Positions 22,401-32,044 of a stretch of 64,000 bases of DNA are shown here, in pieces. A model generated the notes under the pieces. It did not search any database, was not told the DNA's origin, and worked only from the letters and a program-made list of their open reading frames with translations. The stretch spans positions 62,001-126,000 of the forward strand of contig JAGVSM010003460.1 of assembly GCA_022494885.1 (NCBI GenBank), read 5' to 3'. The position numbers were made by a program, and so were the translations under genes. Each line of letters begins with the position of its first letter. Within the stretch, counting starts at the first letter, position 1. The stretch comes from Micrasema longulum (Eukaryota; Arthropoda; Insecta; Trichoptera; Brachycentridae).

Positions 22401-25400
22401 TTAAGTAAATCGTTGTGGAAAAATATTTTAAAAATAACACTTGCGTCAACAAAACTCGACTAAAATTTAAATATTGTCATCTACCATCGTGCATAACATA
22501 ATTTACATCTTTTTTGCCAAATATGTTTTTTTGTATTTGATTTTATTCTTTTCTGAAAAAAATGTATGAACATGACTTTTGAGGAAGCTTATTTTTACAA
22601 AAAAAAATTCCTTTGCATAAAATGATCAAAACTGCTTTGTGGTAAATATCACATACTCAGTATTTATGTATATTATAATATATAGTAAGTACATTATATA
22701 CAGGGACATGCATTTCATATAAATATATAAACAGTGCCAGTGTCTATTGCCAACATTATTTGATTATTATAAAATTATTTTGAATTTTTCGAAGTAGTCG
22801 ATTAATTAATATAAATTTCTGTTTGAATTGTAAATTGCCTTATTTTATAAATTATTTTATTTAATGTGCTGTAAGCGTGTTTGTGCATTTTGCTCTCATA
22901 TTACGTACAACCATTATCAATGTTATTAACAACATGTAATGTCTTTAGGGGAAGAAACTGGTCTATCAACTAATGAAGGATTATTGAGATTTGCGGAAGA
23001 TTCTCCATGGAGTTGTATTTTTAATATGGAAGAACTCTTTCCACCGAGAAAACCTCCGAAATCAAACGATATTTTTTCAGAGGTAACATGTTTTTAAAAA
23101 ATAATTTGATGAAAATTTGTATTTTAAGAATTAAAAATATCAACGGCCTACATTTTAATTTCTAGATGGAAACTATTAACGTCAAAGTGGATATAGAAAA
23201 CCTACGAACACTCTCAGACTTAGGTATTGACGTAGACTTCTTGGCTGATATGGAGGAGGAAATAGCCTTTTCGCAACAAGACTTTGGGCTCAAGCAAGCT
23301 CTGCAGAATAACCTGATAGCATTAAGAAGATTAGAAACAGAACAAAGAGAAAGGTTCGTTTTTACTATCCATTATATATGAATGTAAAGTTAATTTATTA
23401 ATGATGTTCAACTCGCTGTAGACAAATTTACATCGATGTTGAATGATAAAAAATGTTCATTACGTCTACAAAATATTTATCTTACAGATTATCACAACCC
23501 ATTCCGCCTCATCTGTCCATGGTTCCTAAACCATCATTAGCAGAGGAGGAGGTCGCTCGGACTGTCATTAGCAACTTGAAGGATATGGCTGCTAAAGTAC
23601 AACCCAAACACGTGGCACCACTCGTTAGTATCAGGAAAGCTATGGGAGTTACTCTGGATCATTTAGGTAATACATACAATACATTATTTTAAAATATTAA
23701 ACGATTAAATAAACATGAAAAAATGAATGCAATTTTTCTCTAACCAGGATCTTTGGGCTTGTAAATAATGTGAATTATTATGGGGTTCATAAATATGTTA
23801 CAAAAATAATATCTTTTGAATGTCTTCAATCAAATAAAATGTTAAGACATTGTCTCATAGATTTGCTTTGGGTGTATTTTTATGGCAATGAAGACACTTT
23901 TATTCTGTGATGCAAATAAATATCAGTATGTTATTAAAGCTTGATAAATTGTCATGCTGAAACCTAAATGTTATTATAGCAAGATGACGAATTGCTTATT
24001 TTGTATTCACATTTGTGCATTAGCGGATGGATATTTTCAAATGGATATTTCGTCCAATCAATTGATAAAATAAAATTTATTGATTTGGGTTTCTAAATGT
24101 GTGCGGAATAAAAATAAATACTAAAATAGAAGTAGCATGGATAGTAAAAGAACTTGAAAAGGAGGAGAAATTTAAAGATGAGAATCACGAGAGCGCTTTG
24201 TGAATGTGAACGAAGATGTGAACTACAAACTGATAAATGTTGAAATATGAAGTACCAATGAACAGAAGTGAGACGGTGTGATAATTATGAGCCATTTAAT
24301 TTTTTATCTTTTATCAAATAATTCCACGCACCAGTCACAAGTTGCCTTGCCTTATTGTAGCAAATATTCAAATATATTGAAATGAAAGTAAAAAATTCAA
24401 ATAAATGTTAAGATTGGGAGTGACTAATTAATACTTTTAAAAAAACCAATACAAAACAATTCAAGACCCAAAAAACTCACCAAAAAAAGTTGCATAATAG
24501 TGTTATTCTTGTAGCTATTGCATTTCACTCAATTTTATTTTAGTTCAGTCTATATTTATATTGTATTTACTGATTTAGTATTTCGTCTATGTAGGTTTAA
24601 TACCGCATGTAAGTAAAAAAAATCACAATACGTTTTCTTGACGTGTTCGATTGAATGGGACAAGCCGCATCCATTGGTATATTTAAATTTCGAAATCGAC
24701 CAATAGTCTGGCTGTATTTGATTAAATTCAGTACCCCAAATGAATTTTCCCTACTAAAAAAGCAAATCAATACTGCGGATATCCCTCAATCCAATACAGC
24801 GGATGAGACATATTCAATTTGCGTAAAGCATAAAAATAATGTAAATGAATGCCTCGTCACGGGTTATGCCCAGTGAGGTGTTCATATAGAAAAAAAAAAA
24901 AACATAAAGTTTTATGTGAAATAAATATATAGGTAAAGGCAATACCACAGATACGCCATACACAACTGACTGCCACATTTAACTTCGTATAGATGCATAC
25001 AAAAAAAAGGCATTTTCTCAAGTAAAAATAAATTGTATTTCTTCAGTGTAGTCATTAAGCAACAAATTCTTGTTTTTCGGCAAATCGCTTCCAAAGTTTC
25101 CATGTCTTTATAAACTACATACATTTTATAAAATTAATGACTTCATCCGCAAAACAGCCATTCCATGGCAAAAAATGTATTGATGACTTCATATGTGTCA
25201 GGTTGTGGTCCTGTGGTTAGTGTCTCAGACTCACGGATCAAAGGTCCATGGTTCGAATCCCACTCTACCCCAACTTAATTTCCATTTTCCAATAGTTAGT
25301 TATTTACAACTCGTTGCAAACGGCCCTCAAAATGTTTGAGTAAATCATAAGATTGAAAATATTTCGTTTAAAAAATAAAATTATATTCTCATAGTTTACA

Positions 25401-25748
25401 TAAAAAATAACCCAAAATGATTTATAACTCGGTTGTACCCAAAATATTACTTGATGACTTGTTGCGCTACACCGACGACGAGTAGCGAGACAATATTCTA
25501 TCATAATCAAAATTATTTACATAATATTCAATGTAGTTTTAATTACAGCGACCTTTTATATTTCAGATACACCAATGTCAGTCGATGAATTCAATGACAA
25601 CTCATCAGAACCTGATCACACGAGCAGATCAGATGGTGCCGAGATGGAAAAGTGTATCAAAGAGGAGACTGCAATTAACATTAATTCTCAACTAAAACAA
25701 TTTATCTCAGAGTTCAAACCAAATGGTGATAGTATTAAAATTGAATAA
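16472..25748 (+). CDS. Brd7-9: Bromodomain protein BRD7/BRD9 family, 11 exons
   Basis: Exons by splice sites and frame: 16472-16517, 16613-16725, 17002-17364, 19974-20174, 21258-21390, 21817-21960, 22193-22333, 22949-23082, 23166-23353, 23488-23666, 25567-25748. Every intron is GT..AG, phases agree throughout, and the sum is 607 codons plus TAA. Residues 39-49 are a basic nuclear-localisation stretch (KSKKVKKRRKR). The bromodomain spans about 112-212: a PLSRLLEQLL helix, the FFAWPVTD shelf, YSTIIKRPMDF, and Asn188 as the acetyl-lysine anchor with Tyr194 in the gatekeeper position, as in BRD9. A DUF3512-like region follows (about 270-480; LQGFKEDRRN and HTYGEETGLS match the family). The family reads acetylated histones within SWI/SNF complexes (PBAP or the non-canonical complex); insects usually have one such gene. 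The first ATG is chosen because the preceding sequence contains stops and the acidic N-terminus is in frame. The gene looks intact. Confidence 0.95.
17645..17835 (-). mobile_element. Retroelement 3' end in intron 3 (relic)
   Basis: A T-rich (TTTA)n start at about 17656 followed by sequence partly matching 27560-27730 ('acaa.aacaatgaaataatagtgtacaatatatt'-like blocks at 17765-17795). It looks like the antisense 3' UTR of a jockey-like element. No coding sequence remains. Confidence 0.4.
17961..19365 (-). pseudogene. Transposase-like pseudogene inside intron 3
   Basis: On the minus strand the order from 19365 is: EFNVNRSSIHR, then after a frameshift LLLTIHWDGKLIEDI, VDRLPILVSGLGVDQLLA, LCFDTTAVNISLRNGAFILL, DMLWLVCRHHIMEIML and GPSSCPDIQLLKRFKKNWDK (open frame 19257-18625). 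Then come AKVTMKKILGHLWYLTEELV (about 18418) and, at 18200-17961, VVNNIAERGVVLMEEYNKL ending TIDEEQKQYLLLLV. These blocks in this order recall a large uncharacterised transposase-like protein family seen in many copies in arthropods and cnidarians. Conserved acidic and CRHH residues suggest an RNase-H-like transposase, but I cannot name the superfamily. Frameshifts and stops make it a relic. It lies antisense to the host gene and does not disturb its exons. Confidence 0.7.
24655..24895 (+). other. Unrecognised 73-codon open frame in intron 10
   Basis: An ATG-started frame (MGQAASIGIF...) ends at 24876 and is followed by an A12 run. It has no recognised motif and sits inside intron 10. The A-run directly after it could be a retroposed cDNA tail, but without homologues this is more likely a chance frame. 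Confidence 0.15.
25195..25285 (+). repeat. SINE family D tRNA-like head in intron 10
   Basis: Shows an A-box-like TGTGGTTAGTG (25221) and a B-box GGTTCGAATCC (25251) with tRNA spacing, and matches the heads at 600-690 and 44890-44980. It lies about 280 bp upstream of the last exon. A decayed tRNA gene is possible, but the three diverged copies favour a SINE. Confidence 0.6.
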
Positions 25749-26085
25749 GCTTTAGTGAAATAGTGATGGTGTAAATACGAGTAATTTACTTTCTGTATCT
25801 GCCAACTCAACATGCTAACTAATCAGTATGCTTCATGGAACTAATAGACATTTACAAGCCCGAAGTCGATACATTTCAATTTGTGGGTAAAATTACCCAT
25901 TGCCTTCATTTTATAATGGACTTACGTTGTGACCAGACGTGATGCTACGCAGAAAAATGCCATTTTTTTTAAATGAGCAAATGCTTTAATCATATTGCAA
26001 CTGTGCAAAACATTCGTAAATACAATACAATTTATTAAATAAGCAGATAAAAATAAAGTTATGTGGTTTTAATTTTTTTTTTTGT
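25749..26085 (+). other. Brd7-9: 3' UTR of the bromodomain gene
   Basis: Follows the TAA at 25746-25748. A canonical AATAAA lies at 26052-26057, so a transcript end near 26075 is likely. No repeat is seen before 26086. Confidence 0.6.
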
Positions 26086-26360
26086 GTTATTATTATTTAA
26101 GCCATGATTTTTTAAATTTTGAAATTACTCCGCCTGCGACGTCACAAGTTTTAGTCGGGGAGTTCTGCTGATTGGTGAGTAGGCTTGCCGGATACCGAAA
26201 ATCTATCACAACATTCTATCATTGGTTGATTCTTAAGAACCTGCAACGTAGTTCAAGGTAGTTTATTGCAATAATTTTGATAAATTTTTTCATACATTTT
26301 TGAGAAATTTTGCTCTGTAATTAAATGCTCTAATTTTTACTGCGTGTAAGAAAACATTTA
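26086..26360 (+). repeat. Dispersed repeat family E, copy 2
   Basis: Uninterrupted copy beginning right after the host gene's 3' UTR: 'gaaattactccgcctgcgac' (26120), 'gtcacaagttttagtcgggg', 'cattggttgattcttaagaa', 'gaaattttgctctgtaatta'. Compare 15060-15545 and 43715-43990. Confidence 0.75.
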
Positions 26361-26384
26361 AAAAATAAATACAAATATCCGTAG

Positions 26385-26640
26385 CAACGAAGTACCTCAT
26401 TAGTCAAATGGTAAGCTCGTTTGCCTACAATGCAAGAGAACTCAGGTTCGATATGGTCAACATGAAATATTGATTTAGAAATGTGTTTTTACACTCGAGT
26501 GTTTCACAGTCCCTGGACTGATGCGTAAGATTTATCATCTTATCTCCATATAATGAATAAAATTATCAAGATATGCTGTGGTTAGTGCACCAATGCACCA
26601 TTAGGTTTGGAAAGGTTATAAAAACTATGACGATAATATG
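26385..26640 (+). repeat. SINE family B copy
   Basis: tRNA-like head (26395-26465; 'aatggtaagctcgtttgcct' with B box 'aggttcgatat') followed by the family body: 'catgaaatattgatttag', 'gtccctggactga', 'atcaagatatgctgtggtta' and 'gcaccaatgcaccattaggt'. Confidence 0.8.
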
Positions 26641-26649
26641 ATGTGAATT

Positions 26650-26990
26650 ATATTTTATAGCTACATTTTTCACAATTTCAATGCAAACAAGCTGACATAA
26701 GTTATAACACTGACAGCAAGTATTTTAGCTTTGTCAACTTAGCAGAAAAACGAAATAAGAAATTAAATGTATCTCTTTCTCGCACAATGATTACATGTGT
26801 ATTGTAATTTACTATCTCATTTCCAATAGTCGAGGCCAATGCAATATTTGCTAAATATGAGATACGGCTAATAAGAGAATAAATTTATAATGTGTGTATT
26901 TATTATGGTCAGTGCTTGGTCCTACATATTTAAAAATTTTAAAGGTCTATTGTATAATTTAAATTTTTTTAAATTTTTTTTTTCAAAAAT
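26650..26990. other. Intergenic, nothing recognised
   Basis: AT-rich; no coding sequence or repeat match. Confidence 0.4.
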
Positions 26991-26994
26991 ATTT

Positions 26995-27490
26995 ACAAAA
27001 AATTCTTAAATTAAAGTCCTGCTGAGTTGCATACATACAACTCGTCAGCAGGTTCTTATAAATTACGTTAATTATTTACACTTAGCCTACATTAACAATA
27101 ATTTTACTTGAAAAACAATTACAGATTACATTTTGAAAAATTAAAAACTATCACTAATACAAAAAACTTTTTTCTAATAACCATAATTTGAGCAAACGTC
27201 GAACTCCTGTATTTAACTCAGTATTTTTAATATTGTTTGGTAACATATTAAATATTTTAGGTATACTGTATTGCAGTGTCCTTTTGCCATATTTATTGCA
27301 GTATCTAGGAACAGCTAGCCCTTCCATACTAGTAAACCTGGTGTTGTAATCATGTACCAACTTGAGTTTATACTCGGAGTGCGACGCTGCTGCTGATATT
27401 TTTCTTCTTCATTTTGGCAGCACAATTATACAATGTTTGCACTGGATGATTATTAAGCTCCACAAGCGCACAGATCCGATGCACTTCGGT
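26995..27490 (-). mobile_element. Jockey-like C-terminal fragment
   Basis: The minus-strand frame 27360-27154 reads MVHDYNTRFTSMEGLAVPRY, then GKRTLQYSIPKIFNMLPNNI and RRLLKLWLLEKSFLY before a stop. This is the typical 'h.yNTR....l..P......g...l.y..pkifN.lP..i....s...fk..l..yl' C-terminus of jockey/CR1-like elements. About 160 bp of 3' UTR follow toward 26995. Upstream sequence to 27490 is degenerate. Confidence 0.75.
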
Positions 27491-27539
27491 CCAAATAACT
27501 CCGGTTTCTTCCTACTTAATCAAGTTTAATTACATTTAT

Positions 27540-27860
27540 AATAATACTATCATATTTTTATTATTGTAATATTATATTTATGTCCTAAGTCAATTTCAAC
27601 ACTTACTCATCGAAAAATATATACTAAGGAAATTAAACATTACATGCAAACACATTTAGCAAGGCTAAACAAGAACAATGAAATAATAGTGTACAATATA
27701 TTTTAAAAAACGTGATCTACATTTACAAGACTTTGAGCTAAGTCATTCCAATACTTCTATATCCTACACTGTATTAGTGACGAAGAGATCTACAAAAAGC
27801 AGGACGATCTATCCAAGTTGTGTGAAGAATTTATTAATTTACGCATTCGGGACAATGCTC
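27540..27860 (-). mobile_element. Degenerate retroelement 3' region
   Basis: Contains blocks shared with 17645-17835 ('ttagcaaggctaaacaagaacaat', 'agtgtacaatatattt') in the same orientation. Coding capacity is lost. Probably an antisense jockey-like 3' UTR. Confidence 0.4.
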
Positions 27861-28007
27861 TTAGAAGATATAATTTTTGTATACATTCTTCCGCATGGTT
27901 TTATTAACTAAAAATAAAAATAGTGCACACATTTGATCAATTCTGTCTTAGAGCGGGCAGAGCCTTATTAGATGGAGACTAACCTAACCAGAGGACGCTA
28001 CATATGG

Positions 28008-28258
28008 ACCGTATTCAGGTCAAAAGCTTCGAACCACAATTCTGGAAAATGCGATTTCATTATTTCAAATGTGTTTTAAACCAATTGCATAGTCTTATAC
28101 ACATTCTAGCAAAAGGATGTAAATTGCAAATATCTATTGACTTAAATCCTTTCGCTAGAATGTGTATAAGACCTATGCAATTAGTGAAAAACATATTGAA
28201 AATAATCAAACGCCTTTTCCACAATTGTGGTTTGAATTCTTTGACCTAAAACACGGTC
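28008..28258. repeat. Long inverted repeat (hairpin), arms about 110 bp
   Basis: The left arm (28008-28130) and right arm (28140-28258) are imperfect reverse complements: 'gaccgtattcaggtcaaaag', 'aaccacaattctggaaaa', 'attgcatagtcttatacaca' and 'ttctagcaaaaggat' recur inverted at the other side with scattered differences. The loop is very short (about 10-15 nt). An 81-codon open frame runs through both arms but is a by-product. It could be a MITE or a hairpin-RNA locus; no target-site duplication could be fixed. Confidence 0.8.
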
Positions 28259-28447
28259 AATATGAAATATTTATATGCTTTGGTGTTATATTATAGATTT
28301 CCTGAATAGAAATATGTGTAATAAATGAATAAATAAGTACCAGATATTAGTTCTTTGTTAAATTGAGACAAATATATGACTACAATAGAAAATAAAATAG
28401 GAATAATGCAACATACATACATATTAATATGTATAAAAAGTATTGAT

Positions 28448-28662
28448 TTATTAACATATTACAACAGAGACGAATATCATTTTAGAGAAGGTAATGTAGA
28501 AGTCTAGGCATCTACAGGGCTTATGACCTGTCATTGGCTGGTTTAAGTGGCCAGTTTACAAACTGTGTAACATTAAGCGTTCTGCCCATATTTGGTGATA
28601 AGCCTAAGGTAGATGCCTAGACATCCATATTACCTTCTCTAAAATGATCTTCATCTCTGTTA
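28448..28662. mobile_element. LIR family copy c, left part (split by Tc1)
   Basis: A palindromic copy: 'acatattacaacagagacga' (28458) with 'cattttagagaaggtaat' is repeated inverted at 28628-28660 ('attaccttctctaaaatgat', 'tcatctctgt'). The spacer carries 'tctacagggcttatgacctg' and 'ctggtttaagtggcc'. The copy breaks at TA 28663-28664, where the Tc1 element begins; the remainder resumes at 30334. Confidence 0.85.
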
Positions 28663-28664
28663 TA

Positions 28665-30333
28665 CACCGCAAGACAAAAAAAATTACGAGTTTACCTTCT
28701 ACCGCGCCCCTTGACTTTACTGAACCCTTTTTCTAAGAAATCCTTTATCGATACCTCTTTCTTTTGTTTAATAAATTAAGGACACTATGTGTCACCTTTC
28801 TACAATATTTACATTTTAAAATGTCTCAACAGTCTTGTTTTACCCGCGTTTGAGTGAACATAACACAACAATCATGGAAAGTGCAAAGCAAATGTCGATT
28901 GCGATAAAATCCAAAATAATCACATTGTCGCAAGAAAACATATCTAATTGTGAAATATCTCGTCGAGTTGGGTATTCAGAAGGTGCAGTGAGGTTTTTAT
29001 TTTAAAAAATCCAAGAAACTGGATCCATAGAACGGAAAAAAGGAAGCGGACGGGGGCGCGTGACATCTGCCCGAGATGATCGCTTAATAAAAAAAATTGT
29101 TATGCGCGATCGATTTTTAACGGCACCTGAAATACACGCAGAGGTGCAGTCTACCAGCACATCAACATTTTCAGTAAAAACAGTGTCCAGGCGGCTGTTG
29201 GAGCATGGTTTCCAAGCACGGAGTCCCGCAAAGAAACCATTACTCACGGACAAAATGAAGAAGGCTAGACTGGATTGGGCGAAAGAGCACCAGAATTGGA
29301 CCTTGGAGGATTGGCAAAATGTTGTTTTCTCTGATGAATCAAAATTCAACCTTTTTGGTCCAGACGGCAGAAAGATAGTTCGACGAAAACGTGGGGAAAG
29401 ATATCATCCGTCGTGCGTCACTCGAACCGTTAAACATTCACCCTACGTGATGATTTGGGTGCATGACAGCATACGGTTTAGGACCTCTAAATTTTGTACA
29501 GGGTACGATGAATGCCATTCAGTACAAAAAAGTGTTAAAAAAACATATTATTCCAACAATCGAGGACATTACGCAGTATACCGCGGACCCAATTTTTCAG
29601 GACGATTCTGCGCCGTGCCATAGAGCCCGCACTGTGAGTACAAATATATATATTTTAAATGCATTTTGTGACCACATGATAAATAATTTATTGTTTTTTT
29701 ATAGATCAATGAATTCAAGGAGAAAATTGGTTTAAAATCGTTGACGTGGCCCGGGAATAGCCCTGATTTGAACCCGATAGAAAATTTATGGGCGATTATG
29801 AAAAAAAAAGTCGGAAAAAAAAAATCAAAAAACATTGAGGAATTAAAAAAAAACTTAATTCAAGTTTGGGAAGAAGAAATAACATCAGAAATTTTAGATT
29901 CGCTTTACGCTTCTCTAAATAATAGAATTTTACATGTTATAAAAAATAAAGGTGAATTCACTAAGTACTAAATATTTTTAAATGTTATAAATATGTTTAA
30001 ATGTAAAATAATTTAATTTAAAATAGAGCGATAAGAACCTACTTCTTAAATATGAATTAAAAAATAACATGTCTTTTATTATTCCATCACAAACACTCGA
30101 CCATAAATGAACCGTTATGGGTCTCTAAGGTTCGGGTAATCTGATACCTGATATATAATGGCAATTTCTAAGTACAATTCATGAGTAAGATTCTTTATTT
30201 TAACCTTGAAATAACGAGTAGTCATCACATATGTCAAACAATATAAAAAAAACTAATTAAATATCAAGAATAATTCATTATATGTCAATTTTAGTTTTTT
30301 TTGAGAACTCGTAAATTTATTTGTCTTGCGGTG
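28665..30333 (+). mobile_element. Complete Tc1-type transposon with TIRs, nested in LIR
   Basis: Terminal inverted repeats of 28 bp, starting CACCGCAAGACAAA at 28665 and ending in its complement TTTGTCTTGCGGTG-like sequence at 30333, differ at two positions by eye. TA dinucleotides flank both ends (28663-28664, 30334-30335), as expected for Tc1/mariner. The 1669-bp body contains one transposase gene on the + strand (28874-29971). The flanks join into a continuous LIR sequence when the element is removed. Confidence 0.95.
28874..29971 (+). pseudogene. Tc1-type transposase (DD34E), with a 71-nt intron, inactivated
   Basis: The reading starts MESAKQMSIAIKSK with a helix-turn-helix DNA-binding region (ISNCEISRRVGYSEGAVRF). 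TAA at 29003-29005 interrupts it, followed by a basic GSGRGR AT-hook-like motif (about 29042). Catalytic motifs: first Asp in FSDESKFNLFGPD (about 29330), second Asp in FQDDSAPCHRA (about 29602), Glu in SPDLNPIENLW (about 29770). Two further features interrupt the frame: a two-base deletion in a G run at 29457-29459, and a 71-nt block (29634-29704) with perfect GTGAGT...TTTATAG borders. Removing that block restores the frame and gives 34 residues between the second Asp and the Glu. Allowing for the deletion, the length is about 342 codons, normal for Tc1. The stop and the deletion make this copy non-functional. Confidence 0.9.
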
Positions 30334-30430
30334 TATGTTAATATTAACAGCTCCCCAGGGAATTGAATCCAGTCCTTGTCTACAAAAATTTGGACAAACT
30401 AAAAATATTATTGTTTTATAATGTTTGATA
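30334..30430. mobile_element. LIR family copy c, right part
   Basis: Resumes the LIR terminal sequence after the Tc1 insertion: 'tatgttaatattaacagctc' (30334), 'gaattgaatccagtccttgt', 'caaaaatttggacaaact'. Collinear with 51075-51160 and 55092-55165. Confidence 0.85.
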
Positions 30431-30439
30431 AAAACAAAT

Positions 30440-30770
30440 ATCAGGAAATAAATGTAAGATTCCAGAAAAAGGAATTTAACTCTTTATTTTATGGAATCTG
30501 AAGGGTTTCCATTTGCATGCACAAAAATACATTTTAAATACCTAAATGCCTCATGTGGTCAATGCTCAGAGTAATAATGCATACCTAGAGAGAAGCCCCA
30601 ACACTATGTTTCTTAGAACGCAAGCGATGTTGGTCTGTTGGCTAGCAACCAATAGCTGGCTATTTTTTTTTATTTGACAACATAAACATAACGGTTCGAT
30701 CGGGTGCTTTTGTAGCTGTGCTTGGCTTTGTTTGTAAATAACTTGGATATTTACAATATAATAAATGAAA
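30440..30770. other. Region upstream of the THAP exon
   Basis: No coding sequence seen. A moderately GC-rich patch at 30600-30735 precedes the THAP exon and could hold its promoter. Confidence 0.3.
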
Positions 30771-30777
30771 ATCGACT

Positions 30778-30848
30778 ATGGTGAATTGCAATATGTTTGG
30801 TTGCAGCAGTAGGAGCGCCAAAGGTGTTAAAGGAGTCAGTTTTCACAG
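30778..30848 (+). CDS. THAP zinc-finger first exon (partial gene or relic)
   Basis: ATG at 30778 opens MVNCNMFGCSSRSAKGVKGV and then SFH before a donor AG|GTAATT at 30849. This is the N-terminus of a THAP (C2CH) DNA-binding domain: C-x4-C, then a small basic loop and 'gvsFHr'. Many THAP genes place their first intron at this FHR position. The remaining domain (FP...W, AVP, C..H) should lie in a downstream exon, but no matching exon was found within reach; the frame at 30890-31138 has none of these residues. It may be the start of a host gene with a long intron or a stranded piece of a P-element-like or THAP-derived transposon. Confidence 0.5.
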
Positions 30849-30849
30849 G

Positions 30850-31535
30850 TAATTGATTCCGAATATTTTTCCATGATTTACATTGATTTTTGGCATTTAT
30901 TGTCCCGACATGTGTATTATGTTGTTTAAAAACTTTCCTTATATCAACATATTTACTTCAGATACTATTTTTTCTCAATTTAGGAGATACATTTGTGAAT
31001 TTACAGACAGTTGATTACGGGCAATATGTCAGGGCCGCACTAGGCATCCATATTAAGTTTGAGTTTTTATCGAGTAGAGGTCGATTAAAATTTCGCTGGA
31101 AAATAGCAACGTTAATCTTGAAATCGCATCTAAAATGACGTGTCCAAATTTCAGGCTGCTACGACTCGCCATTTCGGAGATGTGACAGACAAACAAACTC
31201 AACAAAGGACTTTGGTTCAATGGAGTTGGGATTCATGTATCAATAAATATAACATAAATATATTGTGAATAAATAAATAAAAAATTAAACACAAACGTGT
31301 ATTTTCAGTTTTATAAAATAAATATAGGCGAATTATAAAAAAATTGATTGTAATAACCCTGCAATGATAAATACACAGGTACATATTTAAAAGTAATTAC
31401 AACGCCAATTAATATTAGTTTGGCAATTCTCGACCTGAGTACGGCCCATTGTTTTGCTGCGAACTGTAGCTAACTTAATACCCAATAGTCATAGAACGGT
31501 TTTCCTATGTTTGGGCTCCTCTTTAGGTACGCATT
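30850..31535. other. Intergenic or intron, nothing recognised
   Basis: AT-rich with a frame at 30890-31138 of no recognised family. If the THAP exon is expressed, this would be intron sequence. Confidence 0.3.
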
Positions 31536-31539
31536 ATTA

Positions 31540-31755
31540 CTCTGAGGGTCAATGCCTCAGGTTACGTTACCAGGTATGAATCCCATTGATAAAAAATGCA
31601 CATGTATGTATTTATGTAAAGACCTTTTTTTTCATTACAATATTGTATAGCTTCCCTGACAGATATCTGAAGAGTACTACTGATCATCTTACCATTGTGT
31701 AATAAATTATTGAGATACACTGCAGTTGGTGCACCAATGTAGTGGTTTATGCGTC
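31540..31755 (+). repeat. SINE family B, diverged relic
   Basis: Weak head near 31545-31590. The body is recognisable at 31672-31735: 'actgatcatcttacc', 'gagatacactgcagttggtg' and 'caccaatgtagtgg'. Confidence 0.6.
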
Positions 31756-32044
31756 ATAAAGAGGATAAGAAGATTGACAACAATTTGGTGTATAATATTC
31801 TTGGAAAATTTGTTGCGGATATATCAAAAACGATTACTTGACATTGTCTATACCATAACTTTTAGTAATAAAGCATTATTGGAAATTATGTGGCTCAGCT
31901 ATAAAAATTGTATAAAATTAGTATTTATATGAAAGTATTTTTATTATTAATAAATGTAATTTTACCAAACAAGTATAAATAAGACTTTCTATCATATTTA
32001 GTAACCCCTTTATTATTTATTTATAAAAACAATTTACATTATCG

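Noticed and set aside
28004..28249. 81-codon frame (MDRIQVKSFEP...)
   Set aside because: It runs through both arms and the loop of a long inverted repeat; a readable frame across a palindrome is a by-product.
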